This document shows positions 33,815-41,938 of a stretch of 64,000 bases of DNA, in pieces (positions within the stretch are counted from its first letter, which is position 1; every line of letters begins with the position of its first letter). Origin of the DNA: JACVRN01 sp036389255 (GTDB lineage: Bacteria > Acidobacteriota > Blastocatellia > Pyrinomonadales > Pyrinomonadaceae); contig DASVQI010000024.1 of NCBI GenBank assembly GCA_036389255.1, forward strand, positions 558,001 to 622,000. The letters are read 5' to 3'. The translations under genes were made by a program, and so were the position numbers. The notes beneath the pieces were generated by a model, which was not told the DNA's origin, did no database searches, and saw nothing but the letters and a program-made list of their open reading frames with translations.

Positions 33815-34797
33815 GCCTGTTCTACAGTCTTCTTCGCAGCGTCCTCGGCTTCAACGCCCGCCCGCGCGCCGCCCGCCAGCAGGTAAAGAATCGCCATCCG
33901 CACCGCGACGCCGTTCGACACCTGATTCAGTATCAGAGAGCGCGAGCCGTCCGCCACCTCGGAGCTGATTTCTATGCCTCTATTCATAGGCCCAGGGTGC
34001 ATCACAATCGCATCCGGCGCGGCTAGCTTCAGATGGTCTAAATGAAGACCGTAATGCACGGCGTACTCTCGCATGGAGGGGAAGAAGGCAGAGGTCTGTC
34101 GCTCTCGCTGGATGCGTAGAATCATCACCACGTCCGCGCCTTCTATAGCATCTTCTATGCGCCGCTCTATTCTCAAGCCGCGCTCGACAAGCTCCGAGAA
34201 ATCTTTCGGGACGAGCGTGCCGGGGCCAGCCACTGCCACGGTTGCGCCGAGCGTCGTCAGAAGATGTATGTTCGAGCGCGCGACGCGCGAATGAAGAATG
34301 TCGCCTATGATGGCTACTTTGAGCCCGGCGATTCCGTCTTTATGTTCGCGTATGGTGAGCGCGTCAAGGAGCGCCTGTGTAGGGTGCTCGTGCGAGCCGT
34401 CGCCCGCGTTGACAATGCCAGCGCGGCAGATGCGCGCAAGCTGATGCGGCGCTCCCGCCGAAGAGTGACGAATGACTATGCAGTCCGGGGCCATCGCCTC
34501 CAGATTGCGAGCAGTGTCCAGAAGAGTCTCGCCCTTAGCGACGCTTGAGCCGGATGAAGAGATGTTGATGGCGTCGGCCGAAAGCCGCTTGGCCGCAATC
34601 TCGAAGGAAGTGCGAGTGCGCGTGGAAGCCTCGAAGAAGAGATTTATGACCGTTCGCCCGCGAAGGGTCGGAACCTTCTTAATCTCGCGCCGCGACACAT
34701 CACGAAAGCTCTCCGCCGTGTCCAGAATGTGCGTAATCTCGGCGGGCGAAAGCTCCCGTATGCCGAGCAAATCCTTGCGTGTGAAACCGGTGCTCAT
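33811..34797 (-). CDS. pyrB: Aspartate carbamoyltransferase catalytic subunit
   Basis: A 328-residue enzyme for step 2 of UMP synthesis. The carbamoyl-phosphate site is FFEASTRTRTSFE, the aspartate loop includes HPGPMNRG, and HPTQALLD is present. No pyrI follows, so it is probably controlled through PyrR rather than by a regulatory subunit; in Bacillus-type systems pyrB stands alone. It lies 42 bases after pyrR, and that gap holds a terminator-like hairpin. Confidence 0.96.
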   Translation of the reverse strand: MSTGFTRKDLLGIRELSPAEITHILDTAESFRDVSRREIKKVPTLRGRTVINLFFEASTRTRTSFEIAAKRLSADAINISSSGSSVAKGETLLDTARNLEAMAPDCIVIRHSSAGAPHQLARICRAGIVNAGDGSHEHPTQALLDALTIREHKDGIAGLKVAIIGDILHSRVARSNIHLLTTLGATVAVAGPGTLVPKDFSELVERGLRIERRIEDAIEGADVVMILRIQRERQTSAFFPSMREYAVHYGLHLDHLKLAAPDAIVMHPGPMNRGIEISSEVADGSRSLILNQVSNGVAVRMAILYLLAGGARAGVEAEDAAKKTVEQA

Positions 34798-34807
34798 AAG
34801 AGATGCA

Positions 34808-34862
34808 ATAAAAAAGCGGCCATCGCTGACCGCTTTCGCCTAACTCTCTGTCGCAGGCCGCT
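34808..34862 (-). promoter_or_regulatory. Candidate PyrR-controlled transcription attenuator
   Basis: On the minus strand a terminator hairpin lies before pyrB: AAAGCGGTC (34828-34836) pairs with GGCCGCTTT (34813-34821), six-base loop, followed by TTTATTG. Just upstream AGCGGCC (34856-34862) can pair with the right arm instead, an antiterminator. A third hairpin, GCCT/AGGC (34855-34858 with 34838-34841), covers that segment, with CAGAGAG in its loop, which resembles the CNGNGAG core of PyrR binding loops. The pyrR stop TAG lies inside. The layout matches Bacillus attenuators; PyrR binding is inferred. Confidence 0.55.
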
Positions 34863-35403
34863 CAACTATGGCGACGCCCTCTTCCTCGTCAAAATCCGTG
34901 AGCATAACTTTTATTATCTCGCTCTTTTTCGTGGGCACGACCTTGCCTATGTAGTCGGCCTGAATCGGCAGCTCCCTGTGCTCTTTGCCACGGTCTACGA
35001 GCACGGCCAGTTGCACGCGGCGCGGGCGTCCGAAATCAATCAACTGGTCTAGCGCGGCGCGTATCGTGCGCCCCGTGTAGAGCACGTCGTCAATCAGGAC
35101 TATGTTTCGTCCCTCTATGTCGCCGGGCAGCTCCGTTCGGTTGACCACAGGATTGACGCCTACGGTCGAGAGGTCGTCGCGGTACAGCGTGATGTCCAGT
35201 ATGCCTACAGGGGGGCGATTGCCTTCTAGGTCTGCAATCTTGTCCGCCATGCGCTCCGCCAACGGGACTCCGCGACGGCGTATGCCTACAAGGTAAAGGT
35301 CTGTCGCGCCGTGATTCTCTTCGACAATCTCTGAGGCGAGACGAGCCAGAGCGCGGTTGATGCGCGCCCCGTCCATGATGCGTGCTTTCTCTACAAAATC
35401 CAT
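34840..35403 (-). CDS. pyrR: PyrR regulator / uracil phosphoribosyltransferase
   Basis: A 187-residue protein of the bifunctional PyrR family: an RNA-binding regulator of pyr operons with weak uracil phosphoribosyltransferase activity. The PRPP loop is VLIDDVLYTGRTIRAAL, and GIRRRGVPLAER is the conserved N-terminal signature. It heads the pyrR-pyrB-pyrC operon. Binding of UMP-loaded PyrR to leader RNA lowers expression in known systems. The predicted attenuator lies at its own 3' end. Confidence 0.94.
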   Translation of the reverse strand: MDFVEKARIMDGARINRALARLASEIVEENHGATDLYLVGIRRRGVPLAERMADKIADLEGNRPPVGILDITLYRDDLSTVGVNPVVNRTELPGDIEGRNIVLIDDVLYTGRTIRAALDQLIDFGRPRRVQLAVLVDRGKEHRELPIQADYIGKVVPTKKSEIIKVMLTDFDEEEGVAIVERPATES

Positions 35404-35528
35404 TGGCGTTGGATACTAACAAGAACGGTGACGAGTGACAAGTGAGGAGGGCGGTACTCTCTTCTGCCTCTTAATGGCAGAGGTCAAGGAGGAGCGGAAG
35501 CTTCGCCATTTCCATACCGCGCCCGAGG

Positions 35529-36344
35529 TTATTTTCCCCTAGGCAGGTTTGCCGTCAAATCAATCCATCTGCTTCTTCTGGCATCCGGCAAAAAGTCGAA
35601 GACCGTGATAGTAGCCGTAACGCGGGCTTTGAAACTTAACTCATATTCATGTTTAGGGACGAGAAGAATTTGAACCATTAGATGGTCTCCGATAAGCGGC
35701 ACATCATCTTTGGTAAAATCCCACCGGCAGTAATCGTCGCCTACACCCACGGCGGCCACGAGAGGCGTCATCACGGCGAAAGACAGGTTGCCGACCAAAT
35801 GCAATCTGTTTGAAATCTCAATTTTCGCTTTGGCTTCGCCGCCAGCCGAGACGAAGTCCGTTTGTTCTAATAGTTCGGTTATGGCGGCTGGCGGAGCCAC
35901 CTGCCCGCTGAGGCCAAGCCCTACATCAACGGCCCAATCGGTGCTTAACCCGGCCCCTACCTTTTTGATAAAGCGAGTCTGCGGCAAAAGTTGAACGGTG
36001 GTGACACGGGGGTCTGAGGGGAACTGCACCTCGTAGCTCAGACCGCTAATGTCTCGCATGCCCGGCTCTCGTATCACGCTCATGGTGTGAGTAATCATCC
36101 AGAGCCGGAAACTGTTGAAGACCTGAAGGTCGCTGGGCAACTCCTTCCCTGCTTTTTCATATAGCTCGCGCAGGCTGCGTGCGATTGGCCTTTGCCCTAT
36201 ACGCACCTTGACGTTCTTCTTTTCGACATGAGGTTTGCCGCCGAGCTTGATTTCGTAAAGCGGCTCTTCCAGCTTCGGGTTAAGAGCATCTTCGGAGGCG
36301 AGGACGACCTCCAGCATGCCTCCATCAGGTGCGTCATTGTCCAT
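35529..36344 (-). CDS. Unrecognised protein downstream of CHAT-like gene
   Basis: About 271 residues from the ATG at 36344, chosen because AAAGGGA lies six bases upstream; an ATG at 36383 overlaps the preceding gene by 19 bases. There is no signal peptide. I recognise no family. The N-terminal half is charged with beta-like repeats (EEPLYEIKLGGKPHVEKKNVKV), and the C-terminal half alternates hydrophobic and polar residues with short glycine runs. It lies right behind the secreted CHAT-like gene on the same strand, so a functional link is possible. Confidence 0.5.
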   Translation of the reverse strand: MDNDAPDGGMLEVVLASEDALNPKLEEPLYEIKLGGKPHVEKKNVKVRIGQRPIARSLRELYEKAGKELPSDLQVFNSFRLWMITHTMSVIREPGMRDISGLSYEVQFPSDPRVTTVQLLPQTRFIKKVGAGLSTDWAVDVGLGLSGQVAPPAAITELLEQTDFVSAGGEAKAKIEISNRLHLVGNLSFAVMTPLVAAVGVGDDYCRWDFTKDDVPLIGDHLMVQILLVPKHEYELSFKARVTATITVFDFLPDARRSRWIDLTANLPRGK

Positions 36345-36364
36345 TGCGTATCCCTTTACAGATT

Positions 36365-38437
36365 CTATTCGGCATTCTGCCACAAAGATTCGCGCCGCAC
36401 GGCGGACAGTTGAATGATAATGTCGCGCAGCTTTCTGATTTCGTTACGCTGGTTCGGCGTCGCGGTTCTCTCAACCTCACTCACGCTCCTTTGCCATAGC
36501 TCGTGATAGTTGCCGTTAGGCGCACCTTCATTCATCAGCAGTTCCGTAAACTTCAGTATCACGTCCTGAACCGCCTGAGCCTTTATCTCCTGGTTATAGA
36601 AGATGACAGCCCTGGCCCCTGACCTGCCAATCAGAAGAGAATTAAACTGCGCGTCGCAGTTGCCGCTTCCGCAAACAGCCAAAGCGACGATGCCCCCGCG
36701 AAAGCGCCCCTCGTCGGCGAGCCTCAAAACCAGTTGTTGATATGCCTCATCCCTGTGTCCGGCGAAGAGGAAAATGCGAGTCTGTGACGAGGGGTCATCA
36801 CCCGCTTTGAGCACCTTGATTTCAGCCCTTTCCAAATCCCTTCTAATCGGCTCGATGATGTCGGTAGAGTATTTGAACTGGTCATCCACGTAGAGGCCAA
36901 TCTGCGAGCCCGCGCTGAGCTTCGGCTGCCGTACCAAGTTGGACACGGCGCGATCCAGGTCGCTGGCAAGCAGGACATTAAATCTATCTTTACGCTTTAA
37001 GGCCAGATATAACTTGAGCGGGTCGTGTTGCCTATAGCCGAATTGCGCCAGAGGCGAGCCGCCTCCTGCCCCGCCCACGCCGCGCCCCTGTTCAAACGGA
37101 CTACGATAGACTATCAACGTGGGCTTGGACGTGCTACTGCCAGCCATCTTTTCAATGGCCGCGTCAATTTCAGGATTCTTCAATTCGCCGGAAATAAACT
37201 TTTCCATCTCAGCCTCAGTGAGAGAAATCCGCTTTGAGCCGAGTTGCAGGGAGACCCTGCCGCCCGGTTTGTAGATGCCTGAGCGAACACCGAACCTCCC
37301 GGTGCCGAGGTCAACGGCAGCGAACCGTGCCGAAATTCTATCAAAGCCAACTATCGCCTCGTTACCCACTTCCCGGCTATACAAGCCTCCATTTTGCATC
37401 AGCCAGTATTCAACCTCGTTGCCTCGTTTGAAGAGCAGCGCCGTCAAGGAGAAACGCTGGCCGCTTATAATGAGACTGGCTCTCTGAAAGGTAATCAAGT
37501 CCGGGTTATCTCTCATTATAGACTGCTCAGCAGGTAAGGCCCTGAGAGCATCCACCCTCATGGCTTGTCTGACAAGAGCCCCGTAATCAATCGCAAACTT
37601 ATCGAGCTTAGCCCTCAGCTCATCCGTGAGCTTCCCGCTTTCGGGCAGCCCCAGAAATCTCTCAAAAGCTCGTATGTTATCAACGACGCTCGGAACCTCC
37701 GTATCAGTGCGGTCAACTATTAAACCCTGCCGCTCAAAGGCTGCAATCTCTTGTAACTCCACGCGTTCTAGGGCAGCCCTCGTGGGCTCATCTAGCATCC
37801 CGTTTTGCTGGGGCAGATTCAGCTTCCTCTGGAAAGCTCGAACCGCATTTCTAGTGGCGACTGGAGTACGAACTATAGTGCCGGAGCCATAAAAGCCCAT
37901 TGCCTCAAGGCGGGATTCGTCAATACCTGAAAACCAAACGGCGTCTTGAATCTTTCTGAAGGCTTCGTCCGTCTGTGTGGCTCTGACGGGGGCTAACAAA
38001 AGCGGGTTGACAGGGCTGGAGCCTTGCTCTCCCATCGCCAGAGTCTGCCTGAAGTTAATCGTGACAGGCTCATCCGTCTCACTGGTGAACTTTAGCTGCG
38101 TACCGTCAATATTCGAATAGCTTCTACTATTCCTAACGCCAGCCCCTTTAACTGTAATCAACCCCTGGTCAATTGCCTGTTTCAGTGTCATAGGCGGGCG
38201 ATTTCCGACGGTAACTACCCTAGCATCCCCCGCTAAAACTTCCGTGAAATCGGTCGGGTCGGAGATGACCAAATGCCTGTCCAGACAATAAGCCTTAGCA
38301 TCGTAGGAAGAGCCGTTTTTCGGTAGGGAAAAGCTTTGGGGAGGAATTGCTAAGCGCTGGCGCTGCTGAGCCAGAACCTCGAAAGCTGACAGATGTAGAG
38401 CTAAGAGAATGAAGAGCGAAAGGAAGAGTCGCTTCAT
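36365..38437 (-). CDS. Secreted protein with two peptidoglycan-binding-like repeats and a caspase/CHAT-like domain
   Basis: A 690-residue protein with a signal peptide (about 1-23, ending VLAQQ). Two PGB1-like helical repeats are visible (TRNAVRAFQRKLNLPQQNGMLDEPTRAAL, about 215-245, and NIRAFERFLGLPESGKLTDEL, about 268-290). The C-terminal part (about 490-680) resembles caspase/CHAT folds: H561 in LFAGHRDE and C589 in ALAVCGSGNC would form a Cys-His dyad, and RSGARAVIFYNQEI with a following helix resembles the usual end of such domains. The domain call rests on pattern only. GGAGG precedes the ATG. Activity and substrate unknown. Confidence 0.55.
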   Translation of the reverse strand: MKRLFLSLFILLALHLSAFEVLAQQRQRLAIPPQSFSLPKNGSSYDAKAYCLDRHLVISDPTDFTEVLAGDARVVTVGNRPPMTLKQAIDQGLITVKGAGVRNSRSYSNIDGTQLKFTSETDEPVTINFRQTLAMGEQGSSPVNPLLLAPVRATQTDEAFRKIQDAVWFSGIDESRLEAMGFYGSGTIVRTPVATRNAVRAFQRKLNLPQQNGMLDEPTRAALERVELQEIAAFERQGLIVDRTDTEVPSVVDNIRAFERFLGLPESGKLTDELRAKLDKFAIDYGALVRQAMRVDALRALPAEQSIMRDNPDLITFQRASLIISGQRFSLTALLFKRGNEVEYWLMQNGGLYSREVGNEAIVGFDRISARFAAVDLGTGRFGVRSGIYKPGGRVSLQLGSKRISLTEAEMEKFISGELKNPEIDAAIEKMAGSSTSKPTLIVYRSPFEQGRGVGGAGGGSPLAQFGYRQHDPLKLYLALKRKDRFNVLLASDLDRAVSNLVRQPKLSAGSQIGLYVDDQFKYSTDIIEPIRRDLERAEIKVLKAGDDPSSQTRIFLFAGHRDEAYQQLVLRLADEGRFRGGIVALAVCGSGNCDAQFNSLLIGRSGARAVIFYNQEIKAQAVQDVILKFTELLMNEGAPNGNYHELWQRSVSEVERTATPNQRNEIRKLRDIIIQLSAVRRESLWQNAE

Positions 38438-38780
38438 GTGGGCCTCCGATCATGAGGGAACATTGACAACAATTGCCCCGGCCTGCGGAAGAGTGGCTTG
38501 GGCGGCTAATGAGTCCACGAATTCTATCACTGAGATTCTAAATTGCAAGGAATTATTATTCACTCGCGGAAGCGGCCATGAAGGAGCATCTGCCGCCGCA
38601 ACGGTTTGCGGAGCGCCGGTTCCGATTAAACAGTTGAAACGAGCTATTAAATAGGAGGGTGAGTGAGAATTTCAGCCGCGCCTGAAGACTCTCTTTTCAG
38701 GGTCAATCACAAATTGAGCGTCGGCGTGAGGCTTCAGCCGCAATCCTGCACGTCGGTTTCCTACACTTCCACACTAGCGA
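38438..38780. other. Intergenic region between cystatin-like and CHAT-like genes
   Basis: 343 bases without a convincing open frame. No strong hairpin or known operator recognised; it presumably holds the promoter for the CHAT-like gene. Confidence 0.4.
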
Positions 38781-39563
38781 TTAATCGCCGTCGAGCAGAT
38801 AAATTGTCTTGATGTAGGGACGGCCGCGCCTCATGCCGTAGGTGACTTTTGTAAGGTACAGGTGGTTGTGAAGAATCCCGCCGTTTAAATCGAACTCACA
38901 CGACCCACTGCCGCAATCATAAAGCGGTCTAGTCTCTCTGGCAGGAAGTCCGTCTGAGTTCTCCCGGCTTTTGAGCCACCGGTCGGCCTGCGCGAGCGTC
39001 CTGAAGCTTCTCGACTCGTACTGCTCCTTTGCGCCGTCTGCCGCGAGCGAATGCTCTATCACGATTCTTACTCTTCCAAGGTAAGGACGGCGGGCGTCAA
39101 GACGGGCAAGCGTACGGGTCGAGTAAGCTTCATCCAAAGCCTTCATAAGCTGCTCGATGCGAGAGCTTGAATAAATATAGGGAAAGCCCATAGGGTTACC
39201 CTTGGGCTCGCTGACCGCTTCCCAGCTCGTAAGCGAGTACTCCTGCTCAAGATTCTTATAGACCACGACCCTGACGTCCTGTAGCTTGCCGCCAATCCAC
39301 ACTGTCATGACCATCCTGTAGTTGCGGCCTGCTACTACCTGAACCTCCGCGCTCTTAATCGAATCAACAAAGATTATGCTGCCTTCCTTGAGTATGCGCT
39401 CTCTGGCGGCGAACCTTGCGGCAGAGACTACTTCGGGGTTGCTGTTTGAGGTCTGAGCATAACCGCCCGCGAGCGGGACGCTCTGTGCGGAGACTGGCCG
39501 CGCACCATACAAACTTATGCCCAGAGCGATGAGGCTCAGTGTAAGCAACAAACTTCTTTTCAT
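38781..39563 (-). CDS. Secreted protein with cystatin-like domain
   Basis: A 260-residue exported protein from the ATG at 39563 (signal peptide 1-26, ending SAQS; AAAGGG ten bases upstream). A start at 39671 would bury the signal. Residues 30-100 look like a cystatin: a double glycine G33-G34, a helix (VVSAARFAARERIL) and QVVAG (Q75-G79) in a following strand, matching the spacing of cystatin inhibitor loops. The remaining 160 residues include CGSGSCEF and basic beta strands. Cystatins block papain-like cysteine proteases. The adjacent CHAT-like protein carries a Cys dyad, so a pair is conceivable. Confidence 0.6.
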   Translation of the reverse strand: MKRSLLLTLSLIALGISLYGARPVSAQSVPLAGGYAQTSNSNPEVVSAARFAARERILKEGSIIFVDSIKSAEVQVVAGRNYRMVMTVWIGGKLQDVRVVVYKNLEQEYSLTSWEAVSEPKGNPMGFPYIYSSSRIEQLMKALDEAYSTRTLARLDARRPYLGRVRIVIEHSLAADGAKEQYESRSFRTLAQADRWLKSRENSDGLPARETRPLYDCGSGSCEFDLNGGILHNHLYLTKVTYGMRRGRPYIKTIYLLDGD

Positions 39564-39764
39564 CTGCGGAAGCCCTTTCGAGATTTCAACGAGCGTGTCC
39601 ACCATCTGACGCTGGCCTTCAATCCCTTTTGCTTTAACGCACTCCTCTATGGACGCGAAAGATTTGTCCATACAATTTCGGCCTCGGAGCTTTTCACTGA
39701 AAACTTAAATCTGTAAACTTAAGAGCGTCTTTGCCCGTCACCTGTCACAAAGCAAGTATCCTTG

Positions 39765-40883
39765 ATGCTCTATAGCTCCATACTACGCCGCCTACTCTTC
39801 CGGCTGCCGCCCGAAGCCGCTCACGAGATGGCGCTTCGTTTCTGCGAAACGGGCCTGCGTCCCAACATGTTCGGGAAGCTTCTGTCGCGCCGGTTTCAGA
39901 GCGAGCCGTTTAATGATTTGAAGCGCTTCGGGCTCACCTTTCGTAATCCCGTTGGCCTTGCCGCAGGCTTCGACAAGAACGGAGTTGCGGCTGAAGGGCT
40001 GGCCGCGCTCGGCTTCGGCTTTATAGAAGCAGGGACGGTGACGAACCTGCCGCAGCCCGGCAATCCACGCCCGCGCCTTTTTCGACTGGCGTCGGACAGA
40101 GCTTTGATTAACCGCATGGGCTTCAACAACGACGGGGCGCGGAAGGTAGCTGAGAATCTGGGCCATCATCGCCCGGCCTGCGTGCTCGGCGTCAACATCG
40201 GAAAGAGCCGCGCGGTTGCAGTCGAAGAGGCCACGGCTGATTACCTTGCAAGCTTCGAGAGCGTGTACGGCGTGGCCGATTACGTCGCGGTGAATGTCAG
40301 CTCTCCGAACACTCCCGGCCTGCGTGAATTACAGCACGCAGACGCTCTCTACGCCCTGCTTCACGCTCTTCAGGAACGTAACCGCGAGCTGGCTGGGCTT
40401 GAATCGGGACGAGAGCCGCTTCCCCTGCTCGTCAAGATTGCGCCGGATTTACAGGAGCACGAGTTGGAAGCTATCGTTGACGCGGCCGTGCGCTCGGAGG
40501 TTGCCGGAATCATTGCGACCAATACCACGACTGCGCGCGCGGGCTTGGAGAGTTCGCTGGGATTCGTGAGGGCCTGCGGCGAAGGCGGGCTGAGCGGCGC
40601 GCCGCTTCGCGCGAGGTCTACGCAAATCGTAGCGTCTCTTTATAGCCTGACGCGCGGGCGCATCCCAATCGTTGGCGTCGGCGGCATCTTCAGCGCGGCG
40701 GACGCATGGGAGAAGATTTGCGCTGGCGCGAGTCTGGTGCAGATCTATACCGGATTCGTCTACGAAGGACTGGGCATCGTCCGGGCTATCAATGAAGGGC
40801 TGCACCGGAAATTAGCCGAGCAGGGATTTCGCTCGCTGGACGAAGCCGTGGGCTCCGGCGTGAAAACGCACGCCGCCTCTTGA
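39765..40883 (+). CDS. pyrD: Dihydroorotate dehydrogenase, quinone-type (class 2)
   Basis: A 372-residue membrane-associated flavoenzyme, step 4 of UMP synthesis. An N-terminal helix segment (LYSSILRRLLFRLPPEAAHEMALRF) is the quinone tunnel of class 2 enzymes. FMN motifs include NPVGLAAGFDKNG and the catalytic serine region NVSSPNTPGLR. The ATG at 39765 is preferred over an adjacent TTG. pyrF starts 34 bases later. Electrons go to the quinone pool. Confidence 0.95.
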   Translation: MLYSSILRRLLFRLPPEAAHEMALRFCETGLRPNMFGKLLSRRFQSEPFNDLKRFGLTFRNPVGLAAGFDKNGVAAEGLAALGFGFIEAGTVTNLPQPGNPRPRLFRLASDRALINRMGFNNDGARKVAENLGHHRPACVLGVNIGKSRAVAVEEATADYLASFESVYGVADYVAVNVSSPNTPGLRELQHADALYALLHALQERNRELAGLESGREPLPLLVKIAPDLQEHELEAIVDAAVRSEVAGIIATNTTTARAGLESSLGFVRACGEGGLSGAPLRARSTQIVASLYSLTRGRIPIVGVGGIFSAADAWEKICAGASLVQIYTGFVYEGLGIVRAINEGLHRKLAEQGFRSLDEAVGSGVKTHAAS

Positions 40884-40917
40884 AGCTTCGCGGGATGATG
40901 GATAAGAAGGGGGCTCT

Positions 40918-41685
40918 GTGACCAAAGAGACGGCTCAAGCTGAGATGAAAGTATCTGCTAAGGATAGATTGATAGTCGCGCTGGACGTTGAGACGGCTGG
41001 CAAAGCGCTGGAGATTGTCGCGGCCCTGAAGGATTACGCGGGCATGTTCAAGATAGGCTCGCAGCTTTTCACAGCCGCAGGCCCGGGGGTCGTCCGAGAG
41101 ATGATAGCTGCGGGTGCGCGCATCTTTCTGGACTTGAAATTCCACGACATCCCTAACACGGTCGCGCGCTCCGGCGTGGAAGCGGCGCGGCTCGGCGTCT
41201 CTATTTTCAACGTTCACGCCGTCGGCGGAAGCGAGATGATGCGCCGAACCGTGGCGGAAGTTCACGAAGCATCGCTGCGCGAAGGCTTCGCTCGACCTTC
41301 CATCATAGCCGTCACCGCGCTGACGAGCGCGGACAGCCAAGCGCTACGGGAAGTCGGATTCTCGTCCGGCGTGGAAGAACAGGTGGAGCGGCTGGCACGC
41401 CTCGCAGCAGAGTGCGGCATGGACGGTGTGGTGGCTTCGCCGCATGAGGTTTCGCTTGTGCGGGCTGCGGCTCGTCAGGCGGCCTCGAAAGATTTTCTGG
41501 TAGTCACGCCGGGCGTGCGTCCCGCAGGCGTCGGACACGGCGACCAGAAGCGAGTCATGACGCCGGGCGAAGCGATTCGCGCCGGCTCCAGCTATCTGGT
41601 CGTGGGCCGCGCCATTCTGGAAGCCCCGGACATGGCCCTCGCCGCCGAACGGATTATCAGCGAGATAGAGAAAGCAAGTGAATAG
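40918..41685 (+). CDS. pyrF: Orotidine 5'-phosphate decarboxylase
   Basis: A 255-residue TIM-barrel enzyme that makes UMP. The catalytic segment is FLDLKFHDIPNTV (Asp-Lys-Asp triad with the earlier LDVET Asp), and GVRPAG closes the phosphate loop. The start is GTG at 40918. With pyrD it completes the end of UMP synthesis; pyrE and carA/B are not in the window. Confidence 0.95.
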   Translation: MTKETAQAEMKVSAKDRLIVALDVETAGKALEIVAALKDYAGMFKIGSQLFTAAGPGVVREMIAAGARIFLDLKFHDIPNTVARSGVEAARLGVSIFNVHAVGGSEMMRRTVAEVHEASLREGFARPSIIAVTALTSADSQALREVGFSSGVEEQVERLARLAAECGMDGVVASPHEVSLVRAAARQAASKDFLVVTPGVRPAGVGHGDQKRVMTPGEAIRAGSSYLVVGRAILEAPDMALAAERIISEIEKASE

Positions 41686-41738
41686 TAGATGGTGAATAGA
41701 CAGAACGGCTTTTATCCATTTACCATCTACCATTCACT
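41677..41738. terminator. Inverted repeat overlapping the pyrF stop, probable terminator
   Basis: A 21-bp near-perfect inverted repeat (41677-41697 with 41718-41738, two mismatches) with a 20-base loop; the TAG stop of pyrF lies in the left arm. There is no U-run after it, so it may instead protect the 3' end of the transcript. Confidence 0.6.
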
Positions 41739-41938
41739 AACTTGCATTTCATAAAATAAGATGTCATAGAAGAAGCAAGGGTCTGGGCCATCAAGAGAGC
41801 GGGAAAGTTTTCGGCGCGGGCGGCTAAAGGATAAGGAACAAGCGGAACGCCTGTGCGTGTATGACTTGCAGCGCCCTTGGCCTGTTGCAGCCCCTTTCAG
41901 GCAGGGAGTCGGAACCGAATCACAAGAGGAATTAAGCG

